A stretch of DNA of 23,036 bases from Candidatus Woesearchaeota archaeon (GTDB lineage Archaea; Nanobdellota; Nanobdellia; Woesearchaeales; JACJVV01). Both the position numbers and the translations under genes were made by a program. Location: positions 1-23,036 of the forward strand of contig JACJVV010000004.1 of the NCBI GenBank assembly GCA_020637495.1, given 5' to 3'. Positions 1 to 7,275 of this stretch are shown one piece after another; position 1 is the stretch's first letter, and each line of letters begins with the position of its first letter. A model generated the notes under the pieces. That model was not told where the DNA came from. It saw nothing but the letters and a program-made list of their open reading frames with translations, and ran no database searches.

Positions 1-2
1 GA

Positions 3-317
3 AAGACTGCGCTAGAAGCTCCAAAGGTCTATCATTACATGAAGAATGCAAAAGATCTCAATGGAGTCTATGGGTTAGCTGTATATGGACTTCGAAAAGC
101 ATTCGGACTCGCAATACCTATTGCAGGACCAATGGTCGAGGGAGGATCATTGAAAGACATGATAGCGACTAGGATAACATATGAAGCAAAGAGAGGATTC
201 CTCAAAGAGATAGGCGCATACGAAAGCCTGTATGACAGGATAAAGAGCCGAGTGGAAGAGATTGCAGGAAAAATAAGACCTGCTCCTGCATATCAGCCAA
301 ATTTTCAGCCTGCCTGA
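3..317 (+). CDS. C-terminal part of an unknown protein (cut by window edge)
   Basis: The reading frame is open from the first bases of the window to a TGA at 315-317, so the ATG at position 39 is probably internal and the gene starts outside the window. The visible 104 residues look mainly helical, with a short hydrophobic stretch (VYGLAVYGLRKAFGLAIPIAG) followed by a charged helical segment and a Pro-rich tail (RPAPAYQP). I do not recognise the family. It is followed by a T-rich tract that could end its transcript. Confidence 0.55.
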   Translation, partial: KTALEAPKVYHYMKNAKDLNGVYGLAVYGLRKAFGLAIPIAGPMVEGGSLKDMIATRITYEAKRGFLKEIGAYESLYDRIKSRVEEIAGKIRPAPAYQPNFQPA

Positions 318-318
318 A

Positions 319-335
319 AATTTTTTACTTTTTAC
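319..335 (+). terminator. T-rich tract after the first gene
   Basis: Directly after the stop codon there are two oligo-T runs (six T at 321-326, then a run of five at 329-333). Archaeal RNA polymerase terminates at such oligo-T tracts without needing a hairpin. This is inferred from the sequence only. Confidence 0.4.
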
Positions 336-443
336 AATTATTTCTGAAAAATCAGCTACTAAACCAAAAAAATTCCGAAATAATAGAATTCTTTACGCAA
401 AATTGTACAGAAAGCAATTATTAAACACCAGCACAAAGAATGC

Positions 444-857
444 ATGAAAAAAACAGTCTTATATATGACAATTATTAGCATGGCAGTAAACACTAGCTAT
501 GCTGGATTTTGGAACAACGTCAAAAATGGATACAAGAACTTGACAATAGCAGCAGCAAATCTTTTTGAGAATATCAGACCTGAATCAGGACCAATAGATT
601 ATCTTCTAGACATGAAAGAAGATCTATTAGGTAAACTTGGCGCACCAACAGGAGAAGTAGCAGCAATAAATCAAGCATGGCAAGTCAGAGAATACCAGAA
701 TGCAACAGAATTGCAGAAATACTATAGGAATGACACAAAAAAAGCATGTGAGATTGGTATGATAATGAAACAGATAGACGAACTTGATCCTAATGAACCA
801 GACATGAAAGAGAGATTGCTTCCATTAGAAAGAAGATTAGAAAAATATCTACCATAG
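444..857 (+). CDS. Small secreted protein of unknown function
   Basis: This is a 137-residue protein with a Sec-type signal peptide: Lys at 2-3, a hydrophobic core at about 5-15, and a likely cleavage after SYA near residue 20. The mature part is charged and helical, with heptad-like spacing in the last 40 residues (MIMKQIDELD, MKERLLPLERRLEKYL), so a coiled coil or helical bundle is possible. It contains one Cys. An AT-rich TATA-like element (TTATTAAA, 418-425) lies about 22 nt before the ATG with no Shine-Dalgarno, which fits a leaderless mRNA. I do not recognise the family. The structured repeat array begins a few bases after its stop codon, so the array could form its 3' UTR or be transcribed with it. 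Confidence 0.6.
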   Translation: MKKTVLYMTIISMAVNTSYAGFWNNVKNGYKNLTIAAANLFENIRPESGPIDYLLDMKEDLLGKLGAPTGEVAAINQAWQVREYQNATELQKYYRNDTKKACEIGMIMKQIDELDPNEPDMKERLLPLERRLEKYLP

Positions 858-865
858 AAAAAAAA

Positions 866-889
866 GGAGGACAGTTCCGAAGAACTGCC
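866..889. other. Hairpin with CGAA loop at the head of the repeat array
   Basis: CAGTTC (872-877) and GAACTG (882-887) form a perfect 6-bp stem closed by the loop CGAA. GG at 869-870 can extend it by pairing with CC at 888-889 across a bulged A. It stands just upstream of the first repeat copy and may be the first module of the structured region. Confidence 0.5.
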
Positions 890-910
890 CTACCCAGATG
901 ATGGATGAAA

Positions 911-1170
911 CCTCTCCGCTGAGAGAGGATCGTGAATATAATTCCTTTGTTAAATAATCAAAGATGGTAAGATCTCTGATCTGTACCTCTCCGCTGAGAG
1001 AGGATCGTGAATAGTAATTCCTTTCTTACCAACATCCAAGATGGTAAGGACGCATGAAATAAGTCCTGTACCTCTCCGCTGAGAGAGGATCGTGAACTAA
1101 ATCTCACAACATAAATCAAATTCCAATGATTTATATTTTACTTTTTTCTCCGCCAAGAGAGGGTATTCAA
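911..1170. repeat. Tandem array of hairpin-forming repeats (four units, about 75-85 nt period)
   Basis: A 26-nt element occurs exactly three times, at 911-936, 986-1011 and 1071-1096. A degenerate fourth copy lies at 1145-1170 (about 18 of 26 positions match). The period is 75, 85 and 74 nt. The element is a palindrome, CCTCTC / CGCTGA / GAGAGG, followed by ATCGTGAA. Copies 2 and 3 also share CTGTA upstream, and copies 1 and 2 share TAATTCCTTT downstream. Between copies there is a second hairpin: GGTA-A-GATC...GATC-TG-TACC (966-987) in one unit and GGTA-A-GGAC...GTCC-TG-TACC (1043-1072) in the next. The stems differ at two positions but both still pair, which argues for a conserved RNA (or single-stranded DNA) structure. 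No ORF of credible quality runs through it. Confidence 0.8.
1111..1134. other. Inverted repeat between units 3 and 4
   Basis: ATAAATC (1111-1117) and GATTTAT (1128-1134) form a perfect 7-bp stem around a 10-nt loop. It occupies the place that the GGTA...TACC hairpin takes in the earlier units, so the spacer keeps a hairpin even though its sequence has changed. Confidence 0.45.
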
Positions 1171-1469
1171 TGAATATAAAACCCACAGAATTCTGTGGGA
1201 CCAAATTCGCTTTGTGTGAATGGTTTCATCAGCCGCGATCTCGGAACTCGGCGATAGCCAGTTGTTTTTGTTTTTTGTGTGCCGCTTTCCTTTCCGCTGC
1301 GCTTCATGCCAAAACCTTTTGTGATGCGAGTTGCACCAAGCAACTCTACAAGTATGAAAACAAAAGTGCCCTTTGGGGGTATAGAGGGGTGTTTGCAAAG
1401 AATTTGCGGGCACTCCTGTTTCATTTTACATATGGTAAGTTTGACAAGGTTGTAATCTGCGATTACAAA
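1171..1469. other. Gene-free, G+C-richer block dense in inverted repeats
   Basis: This block differs from the AT-rich surroundings in composition and carries several perfect inverted repeats. They are an 18-bp palindrome CCCACAGAATTCTGTGGG (1182-1199), AGTTGC/GCAACT (1329-1345), AGTGCCC/GGGCACT (1365-1371 with 1408-1414) enclosing GCAAA/TTTGC (1395-1407), and TTGTAATC/GATTACAA (1450-1468). Short ORFs on both strands overlap here, but their translations are Cys-, His- and Trp-rich with no resemblance to the other proteins, so I treat the block as non-coding. It could be a structured RNA, a miniature mobile element, or the 3' continuation of the repeat array. Confidence 0.55.
1450..1468 (-). 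other. Hairpin immediately after the winged-helix gene
   Basis: TTGTAATC and GATTACAA form an 8-bp perfect stem with a TGC loop, two bases beyond the stop codon of the minus-strand gene. It may protect or define the 3' end of that transcript. No T-run follows it on the minus strand, so it is not a classical terminator. Confidence 0.35.
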
Positions 1470-1874
1470 CTATTCATATGAGTGAGCCGGTTTTCTCAGC
1501 TCCTCTTTCCACATAAGCCCTACCTTGAGCATATCGTTGTAGAACTTTTCGCTCAATCTGTAAGTCTTCTTATATAGGTCATATTCCACTATGCCCATAC
1601 TTTTCAATGGAGTAAGTATCCTATCGTAAAACTGCCTTTTGTTATAAGACAATTTCACCTTCTTTCCCTTGAATTTAGGATCGTCAATAACTGTCACGAA
1701 TTGTCCTTCGTGCAATTGTGTCGCGAACATGCTCATCTGAGTCTTGTTCACTTCATTCCCTTGATCTTTCATGAATTCGACCAAGGCTTTTGCAACAATC
1801 TCTTGCTGTTTTGTCGCAAATATCACTTCGTAAATGTCCTTCGGAAAATTGAATCTGTCATAAAGGATAACCAT
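1470..1874 (-). CDS. Winged-helix-like, probable DNA-binding protein
   Basis: This is a 134-residue soluble protein. The second half reads like a winged helix-turn-helix: a helix (NKRQFYDRILTPLKSMGI, about 78-95) followed by a hairpin of the type EYDLYKKTYRLSEKFYNDML (about 97-116), as found where archaeal wHTH proteins end their recognition helix and wing. The first half (about 22-45) is helical and charged. No catalytic motif is visible. It is divergent from the receiver-like gene at 2034, with about 160 nt between the two starts, so the two could form a regulatory pair, although nothing shows this directly. A TATA box lies upstream. The fold call is by eye. Confidence 0.5.
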   Translation of the reverse strand: MVILYDRFNFPKDIYEVIFATKQQEIVAKALVEFMKDQGNEVNKTQMSMFATQLHEGQFVTVIDDPKFKGKKVKLSYNKRQFYDRILTPLKSMGIVEYDLYKKTYRLSEKFYNDMLKVGLMWKEELRKPAHSYE

Positions 1875-1918
1875 TTTGTGTCATTTTTCTATATTGATTT
1901 ACCTAATACCAAGACTAA

Positions 1919-1926
1919 TATATAAA
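1919..1926 (-). promoter_or_regulatory. TATA box for the winged-helix gene
   Basis: On the minus strand this reads TTTATATA, about 48 nt before the start codon. Transcription would then start about 23 nt upstream of the ATG, giving a short leader. No clear Shine-Dalgarno is present. Confidence 0.5.
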
Positions 1927-2004
1927 TCTTTCTATTATTCTTGTATAATCCCTACCAGTATACTAATATGTATATTAAAATGAGTATTTAATTCAGAAGA
2001 AAAG

Positions 2005-2011
2005 TTTAAAA
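2005..2011 (+). promoter_or_regulatory. TATA box for the receiver-like gene
   Basis: TTTAAAA is centred about 26 nt before the ATG at 2034. That distance places the transcription start on the start codon itself, so the mRNA is probably leaderless. Confidence 0.5.
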
Positions 2012-2033
2012 CAAAACAATTGTTCCCAAAAGT

Positions 2034-2372
2034 ATGAGATATCTGATAGTGGAAGATGATTTTAGTGATGTAACCTTGACAAAGCTAAGACTGAAAAGAA
2101 TAGGTTATGAGGTCACGGTTGTGTACCCTGAAGATGCTATACGAGAGAATAAGGATGCAAAGCCTGCAATCATTCAATTAGATGGATTGGAAGGAAGATG
2201 TTTTGGGCTTCATCAGCAAATGAAACAAGATAATCCTGACGCAAGATATATCTTGTTTTCCTCAAGATCAGAATTATATGGCAAAGCTGCAAAAGCAGGA
2301 ATGGAAGTGTTCGATAAGAGTAGAGGAGATAATGACCTTTGCGAATATGTCAAAAATTTTATTGAGAGATAA
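2034..2372 (+). CDS. Stand-alone CheY-like receiver domain protein
   Basis: The 112 residues fit one receiver domain of usual length. The first strand YLIV is followed by acidic residues E7-D8-D9. D50 at the end of the third strand (AIIQLD) stands where the phosphoacceptor is expected, S76 (ILFSS) where Ser/Thr is expected, and K95 (VFDK) where the invariant Lys is expected. The segment after D50 (GLEGRCFG) departs from the usual DxxMPxMDG. There is no output domain and no histidine kinase in the window. Either it is phosphorylated by a kinase elsewhere or it is a diverged receiver that acts by protein binding. It lies between a divergent wHTH gene and pgk. Confidence 0.65.
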   Translation: MRYLIVEDDFSDVTLTKLRLKRIGYEVTVVYPEDAIRENKDAKPAIIQLDGLEGRCFGLHQQMKQDNPDARYILFSSRSELYGKAAKAGMEVFDKSRGDNDLCEYVKNFIER

Positions 2373-2407
2373 ACAGCTTCTTATATTGCTTGCAAACTTG
2401 CAACAAA

Positions 2408-2415
2408 TTTATAAA
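2408..2415 (+). promoter_or_regulatory. TATA box of pgk
   Basis: TTTATAAA is centred about 38 nt before the ATG, leaving room for a leader of about 12 nt. That leader carries the Shine-Dalgarno AGGTGAT at 2437-2443, six bases before the start. pgk is therefore one of the few leadered genes here. Confidence 0.6.
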
Positions 2416-2449
2416 TCTAGAATTTTCAAACTTCTAAGGTGATATTCAT

Positions 2450-3676
2450 ATGTATGAAAAAGTAAAAAGGCTTGATGATTTCGATTTTTCTGGGAAAAAA
2501 GTTGTTATGCGGTGCGATTTCAATGTACCGATAGACAAGAAAACAGGAGAGATAACTTCCTGCAAAAGGATTGAGGCTGCCCTACCGAGCATAAGAAAGA
2601 TCCTTGAGAATGCAGATCAGCTCATACTTATGTCACATCTGGGAAAACCTAAGAAAGAAGTCGATAAAGGAAAATCCATAGACGACATTAAGAAAAGCCT
2701 TTCACTGCAGATCGTTGCTGATAAGCTCAAGGAATTCCTTGGTGAAGATGTAGCCCTTGCAGAAGATTTCCTAGAGAATGACCTACCTGAAGGGAAGATC
2801 ATACTATTGGATAACGTCAGATTCTATTATAAGCTTGAACAATCAAAGGATGATTCAGAGAGAGAGAAGCTTGCACAGAGGATTGCATCCTTTGGTGATA
2901 TTTTCATAAATGATGCATTCGGGACATGCCATCGTAAAGAGGCATCAGTCTATGATGTTGCAAAGTTCCTACCTTGCGGTATAGGGTATCTCGTAGACAA
3001 AGAGATCAATATGCTTTCTTCTGTCCTTGAAACTCCTGAGAAGCCATACTACGCTATTCTTGGTGGAGCAAAAGTTGCAGACAAGATCAAAGTGATAGAG
3101 ACTCTGGCAAAGAAAGTGGATGGCATAATCATTATCGGAGCGATGGAATATGCGTTCCTGAAAGCGCAAGGCAAGAATGTTGGAAAATCTCTCTGTGAAG
3201 GCGTCGAGACGGCAAAAGCTGCCCTTGAATCAGAGTACAAAGATAAGCTAATTTTCGCTCTGGATACAGTAGTAGGGGAACAAGTAGGCGAGGAATTCGG
3301 AAATTTCGATGATATAAAGACCGTTCCTGCTGGTGAAATACCTGATGGGCATCTTGGCCTTGATATAGGAGACAAGACAATCTCAATGATCAAAGATAAG
3401 ATCTCTGGAGCAAAGACTATTTTCTGGAATGGACCATCTGGTGTATTTGAGATAAAGCCATTCGATAAAGGTACTAATGCCATTGCACAAGCGATAGCCG
3501 ATTCTGGCTGCAAATCTGTTGTAGGTGGTGGCGACAGCGTCACAGCAATAGAGAAATCAGGCATACCTGAAGACAAGTTCACTCATCTTTCAACTGGAGG
3601 TGGAGCATCCATGGAATTCATAGAGAACAATGGAAGACTGCCTGCATTAGACATACAAGAGGAGAAGAATGCGTGA
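2450..3676 (+). CDS. pgk: Phosphoglycerate kinase
   Basis: This enzyme interconverts 1,3-bisphosphoglycerate + ADP and 3-phosphoglycerate + ATP in glycolysis and gluconeogenesis, in the cytosol. It has 408 residues, the usual length. Family motifs appear in order: RCDFNVP (21-27), SHLGKP (about 62-67), LLDNVRF (about 119-125), GTCHRKEAS (about 158-166), LGGAKVADK (about 204-212), WNGPSGVFE near 326, GGGDSVTAIEKSG near 360, and the C-terminal HLSTGGGASMEFIE. The GGGDS nucleotide loop is the form common in bacterial PGKs, while many archaeal PGKs have a different residue there; this is from memory and only suggestive. The start is supported by a TATA box and a good Shine-Dalgarno. The last 8 nt overlap the next gene, so the two are co-transcribed. 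Confidence 0.97.
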   Translation: MYEKVKRLDDFDFSGKKVVMRCDFNVPIDKKTGEITSCKRIEAALPSIRKILENADQLILMSHLGKPKKEVDKGKSIDDIKKSLSLQIVADKLKEFLGEDVALAEDFLENDLPEGKIILLDNVRFYYKLEQSKDDSEREKLAQRIASFGDIFINDAFGTCHRKEASVYDVAKFLPCGIGYLVDKEINMLSSVLETPEKPYYAILGGAKVADKIKVIETLAKKVDGIIIIGAMEYAFLKAQGKNVGKSLCEGVETAKAALESEYKDKLIFALDTVVGEQVGEEFGNFDDIKTVPAGEIPDGHLGLDIGDKTISMIKDKISGAKTIFWNGPSGVFEIKPFDKGTNAIAQAIADSGCKSVVGGGDSVTAIEKSGIPEDKFTHLSTGGGASMEFIENNGRLPALDIQEEKNA

Positions 3677-4211
3677 GAACGAGGCAAATAAGTTCTGGCT
3701 GATAAATGGGTGGATAGTCATAATAATAGTATGCCTTACTGCCTCTTTCTATTTCTTAGGCATCTTTGAATTCATTAAATATTCAACTGAAGAATGCATG
3801 CTTGGAGATGGACTTGTATGCAAATATTATGCTGCTGAGACAAACTCTACAGGAATCAGCACTGGTGAAAATACAGACATAGTGATTTTCCATATTGAGA
3901 ATAATCTGGGGCAAGAGCTGAAATCATTCTCGATACTGGCAACAGAATGCGAGCAGGAGAGTTTAAAGAGAATAAATGTCAAAGAAGGGGACTACTTCTT
4001 GTACAATATAACCAACTGCAAGAATATCCATCCACACAGATTCTTCGAGAGTGCATTAACAGTCAGATATGTCACATCAAGTGAAGAGAAGAATATATCC
4101 CATCTAAGTCAAGGCAGGATAAATGTCCATTCAATATCCCCTCTGCCTGAGAATTTCCAAGAGAAGATTGCAAAAGACATCAGGTTATGGATGCAGAAGA
4201 ATATAGGTTAG
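3669..4211 (+). CDS. Type IV pilin-like membrane-anchored protein
   Basis: This 180-residue protein has a single hydrophobic helix at about 11-33 and the rest outside the membrane. The helix and what follows (NGWIVIIIV..FYFLGIF, then C43 and C51 in a CMLGDGLVC context) resemble the archaeal pilin-like proteins common in DPANN genomes, which start with a YGW-type helix and then carry a C-x7-C loop. Those normally have a class III prepilin cleavage site with E at +5. Here the N-terminus (MRENEANKFWLI) has no clear site, so the anchor may be permanent. Further Cys at about 93 and 117 could form a second disulfide. It overlaps pgk by 8 nt and ends 9 nt from the convergent gene. The family link is by eye. 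Confidence 0.5.
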   Translation: MRENEANKFWLINGWIVIIIVCLTASFYFLGIFEFIKYSTEECMLGDGLVCKYYAAETNSTGISTGENTDIVIFHIENNLGQELKSFSILATECEQESLKRINVKEGDYFLYNITNCKNIHPHRFFESALTVRYVTSSEEKNISHLSQGRINVHSISPLPENFQEKIAKDIRLWMQKNIG

Positions 4212-4220
4212 CAATTATGA

Positions 4221-5030
4221 TCATATCTGGTTAACAGTGCTCGAAGTACTGCTTCCAGAAGATCCAGATGACCCATCTAGTTTGTTCTTTATTTGTGTCT
4301 CGAGATAAGTAGGCGCATTATATACTTCTCCTGTTGGATCAACTTCTGTTATAATATTACATACTTGCTTAAGATCTTCAAGATCACCTAAAGGACCTGA
4401 TTTAGGATATGGTGGAGAGAATTTGATGCAGATAGTATCATAATCATTGACTGAATCCTGAATTATCATTGAAGAACCGATCTTTGCGAATTTCTCACCT
4501 TGCTCAAGCTTTTGAGTATCATTGAAGAGAGGAGTTGCATCAACATACACATTGAATTTCATGGTGGAGTTGCTTCCCTGCTTATTATCAATTAATATTG
4601 AAAGCTTGTATTGCCAACCGTTTGATTGATTGACTTCCCCAGTGCTTGTATTAGACTCATTAAACATTGTCAATGCACGCTTTTCACCCTCGACATGTGC
4701 AGTTATATAGATACCCTCATTATATTCGATAAAAGCATAACTGTTCCCCTGCGAAGGTATTTTGCTTCTGCAAATCTGGTCGAGCCACCAGTCTGTGCTT
4801 CCGTAATAAATCTCGCGATAATACTCTTCAGCATCCTGTTTCATCTGTGTTATCTCTTCATCGTCGTATATGAGCGAAGAACCGGTACCGGTTCCTGCAG
4901 TAGGTGTATTAGCGCTCAAAGTCTGTATAAAATTAAAAGAGCTTCCAGCAAAACCACCTATACCACCAAAAACAATCGATAATGAAAGTAATACTATCAG
5001 TAGAATCAATAAACCATGCATCCATCTCAT
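4221..5030 (-). CDS. Membrane-anchored or secreted protein of unknown function
   Basis: I start this gene at the ATG at 5030 (269 residues) rather than at the longer in-frame ATG at 5069. A TATA box (TATTTAAATA) lies inside the longer version, 27 nt before 5030, which points to a leaderless mRNA. The N-terminus has a hydrophobic helix (GLLILLIVLLSLSIVFGG) that is a signal peptide or anchor. It is followed by a Gly/Thr-rich linker and an acidic segment (DDEEITQMKQDAEEYY). The main body alternates strand-like segments and has several N-x-S/T sites. Three Cys are visible, and the tail is low-complexity GSSGSSGSS. I do not recognise the family. It is divergent from the 702-residue surface protein. 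Confidence 0.55.
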   Translation of the reverse strand: MRWMHGLLILLIVLLSLSIVFGGIGGFAGSSFNFIQTLSANTPTAGTGTGSSLIYDDEEITQMKQDAEEYYREIYYGSTDWWLDQICRSKIPSQGNSYAFIEYNEGIYITAHVEGEKRALTMFNESNTSTGEVNQSNGWQYKLSILIDNKQGSNSTMKFNVYVDATPLFNDTQKLEQGEKFAKIGSSMIIQDSVNDYDTICIKFSPPYPKSGPLGDLEDLKQVCNIITEVDPTGEVYNAPTYLETQIKNKLDGSSGSSGSSTSSTVNQI

Positions 5031-5052
5031 ATTACTACCCAAGATAATATAG

Positions 5053-5062
5053 TATTTAAATA
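5053..5062 (-). promoter_or_regulatory. TATA box deciding the start of the minus-strand surface gene
   Basis: TATTTAAATA is self-complementary and centred 27 nt before the ATG at 5030. Because it lies within the longer ORF, it argues that the upstream ATG at 5069 is not used. Confidence 0.55.
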
Positions 5063-5117
5063 TTACCATTTCCGATGGGAGAGAACATATTAGCTTTATA
5101 TTCAGATAATGGCAAAA

Positions 5118-5125
5118 TATATAAA
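5118..5125 (+). promoter_or_regulatory. TATA box of the 702-residue surface protein gene
   Basis: TATATAAA is centred about 41 nt before the TTG start at 5163. The predicted leader of about 15 nt contains the Shine-Dalgarno GAGGTG (5152-5157), five bases before the start. Confidence 0.55.
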
Positions 5126-5162
5126 GATTATATAGGAAAAATAAAGGAAGAGAGGTGTTTGT

Positions 5163-7271
5163 TTGAAAAAGTCGCAGATTTCATTATTTTCTTTACTTGG
5201 CATAATAGTTGTAATCCTATTGATCAGCTTCATCCTCATACAATTCACAAGCAAAGTAATAGATGGCCAGGTACAGCAAGCGGATGAGCTCAGCACTATA
5301 AGTGATCCTGTAGAAAGATATGTAACATTATGTCTACATGATATAGCTTATGATGCGATAATTGAGATGGGAGAGCATGGTGGTTTCACTGACCTTGATA
5401 GGCTGGGATTGAAAATAGACCCTAATGACCCTCTAGAATCTGATGCAGTTGTCATGTCACTTACAGGTTCCTCTGATGCATCTTCAAGCTTGTATGCGAT
5501 TCCTTATTATTTTCATATGACCAGCCCCAACCAATGCAGTGATGACTGTACATTCAGGCTTACTTACCCTGAACTATACAAGGAATCAGGAGCATTATCT
5601 ATTGAATCTGAACTAGACTATTTCATTGACGAGAATCTTGGTAAATGCATAAATAATTTCAATGATTTCACAGAATCAGGCTACAATATAACTATCCTTG
5701 GAGAACCAAAAGTTGATTCAAGTGTCAATGATGAGACAATAAGCTTCTCATTGGAATATCCGCTCGAGATTATACAGGACAATAGAGTATACAAGCTTGA
5801 AAGATACCAGACACATCATAATATCAATATAGGGAAGATAATGGAGATGGCATTGGATGTTGCTGTCACAGAGGCTAGATACAGGTTCCTGGAATATCAT
5901 GCTCTAAATCTGATAAGCGGATATGCAGGATTAGACAATGAGCTCCCACCTGTAGCAGACTCAACATTTGAATTCGGGAGTCCTGGTAAGATCTGGGCAA
6001 AATCACAGGTCGAGAAAACCATGAAGGATATATTGATAAAATATGTCAATGATATAAGGGTCATCGGCTCAAGGAATTATGTAGATATAGGAGATGATTC
6101 TTTCACAAGGAAATTGTTCGATAATCAGATGAGGATATACCTATCACAGAATTACACAGACCTTGACATATACTTCAATTACCTCCCTATCTGGCCAATC
6201 TATTTTGATCTAAATTGTGAAGGTGAGATCTGTAAAGCTGAATCATTCTCAAGCTCTTTATTGACAATATTAGGAACGCAACGATACAGGTTCTATTACA
6301 CCATGTCATATCCTGTCATGGTCAAGATACATGATCCTGATGCTTTTGATGGTGAAGGATTCAATTATTTCTTCTTTCTCGAATCAAATGTGTACAATAA
6401 TGACGTAAGAGCACCAGGCTCAGGGAATGGTGATGGCCTCATAAGTGGAGCAAGCTTGATGTGCAATGAGAACCAGAGAAATTCAGGGGAATATTCGTTC
6501 AATATGACAGATGCAAAGACGTTAGAACAGCTCAAGGATGTTATTGTTCAGTTCAACTGTGGTGACGAAAGCTGTAACATGGAGATTGCTAAGGACGGGA
6601 CATTCAATGGAAGCTTCCCTATTTGTGCAGGTGGAGCGATAGTTCTGCAGAAAGAAGGTTTCATGAAGAGATCGATCTATGCTACAACAGTCCTAGATGA
6701 AGGAGAGGATCTTGGAGAGATCATGCTTGAACCATTGAGGAGAGTCAACATCACTGTGAATAAATTGAAATTCGTAAAACCTACTACAGGAAATCTCAGC
6801 AGATGGATCCCTGCAGGTCAAAGTACATTGAAATCCGGACAGGATGCAACTATAATAATTACACCAGTAGGTGATTCTGATTATCTCCAGCTTATATCTA
6901 TAGAAGGTTCAGAAAAAGGATACGCTGAGCTTGCACCTGGTGAATACAACATAGATGTCTACCTAAAAGACAACAATGATATAATCATACCTGAAGAGGA
7001 GAGAGAAGAGAAAGCGCTAGGTGGATTGATAAGCGAGAAATATACAGTCCCCGAAATAAGATTCAATTCATCAAGCCCATGGTCATTAGGTGGCCTCAAT
7101 GGATCATATGTGCTCGGTGATATAGATGATGGTGATACTATTACAATTAATGTCATCGCACTCGAGATGGGAGAAGTCCCTGAGATACAAAGAAAGATTG
7201 AAGATATGGAGATAATGGGACAGCTTGGTGATTATTTAGACTATTACAAGAATGACCTTGGTTTCAGATGA
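5163..7271 (+). CDS. Large secreted or anchored surface protein with class III-like N-terminus
   Basis: The start is TTG, chosen because of the Shine-Dalgarno GAGGTG five bases upstream and because it gives the N-terminus MKKSQISLFSLLGII. This looks like the KGQ(I/V)xxF..IIG leader of a class of DPANN surface proteins: a short basic end, then one long hydrophobic helix (about 8-28). The next segment (SDPVERYVTLCLHDIAYDAI) also matches what follows the helix in those proteins. The body carries many Asn glycosylation-like sites. A segment around residues 470-530 (CNMEIAKDGTFNGSF, then a strand-rich part) resembles a carboxypeptidase-regulatory-like beta domain. The C-terminus is acidic. Function is unknown. 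It overlaps or abuts the phosphoribosyltransferase gene, so they probably share a transcript. Confidence 0.6.
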   Translation: MKKSQISLFSLLGIIVVILLISFILIQFTSKVIDGQVQQADELSTISDPVERYVTLCLHDIAYDAIIEMGEHGGFTDLDRLGLKIDPNDPLESDAVVMSLTGSSDASSSLYAIPYYFHMTSPNQCSDDCTFRLTYPELYKESGALSIESELDYFIDENLGKCINNFNDFTESGYNITILGEPKVDSSVNDETISFSLEYPLEIIQDNRVYKLERYQTHHNINIGKIMEMALDVAVTEARYRFLEYHALNLISGYAGLDNELPPVADSTFEFGSPGKIWAKSQVEKTMKDILIKYVNDIRVIGSRNYVDIGDDSFTRKLFDNQMRIYLSQNYTDLDIYFNYLPIWPIYFDLNCEGEICKAESFSSSLLTILGTQRYRFYYTMSYPVMVKIHDPDAFDGEGFNYFFFLESNVYNNDVRAPGSGNGDGLISGASLMCNENQRNSGEYSFNMTDAKTLEQLKDVIVQFNCGDESCNMEIAKDGTFNGSFPICAGGAIVLQKEGFMKRSIYATTVLDEGEDLGEIMLEPLRRVNITVNKLKFVKPTTGNLSRWIPAGQSTLKSGQDATIIITPVGDSDYLQLISIEGSEKGYAELAPGEYNIDVYLKDNNDIIIPEEEREEKALGGLISEKYTVPEIRFNSSSPWSLGGLNGSYVLGDIDDGDTITINVIALEMGEVPEIQRKIEDMEIMGQLGDYLDYYKNDLGFR

Positions 7272-7275
7272 GACA

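Noticed and set aside
894..990. C/D-box guide RNAs (ATGATGG, CTGA and GTGAATA motifs occur)
   Set aside because: CTGA and a GTGAA element follow each other in every repeat, but the spacing to the next box is far longer than a 10-12 nt guide and box C is imperfect. Kept only as a remote alternative.
911..1170. CRISPR array
   Set aside because: The repeats are regular, but the spacers are about 49-59 nt, share sequence with each other and keep a common hairpin, and no cas gene is in the window. True spacers should be unrelated.
1138..1481. Protein-coding ORFs of 85-103 codons on both strands
   Set aside because: They overlap each other across the inverted repeats, have odd composition rich in Cys, His and Trp, and show no promoter or ribosome site fitting them.
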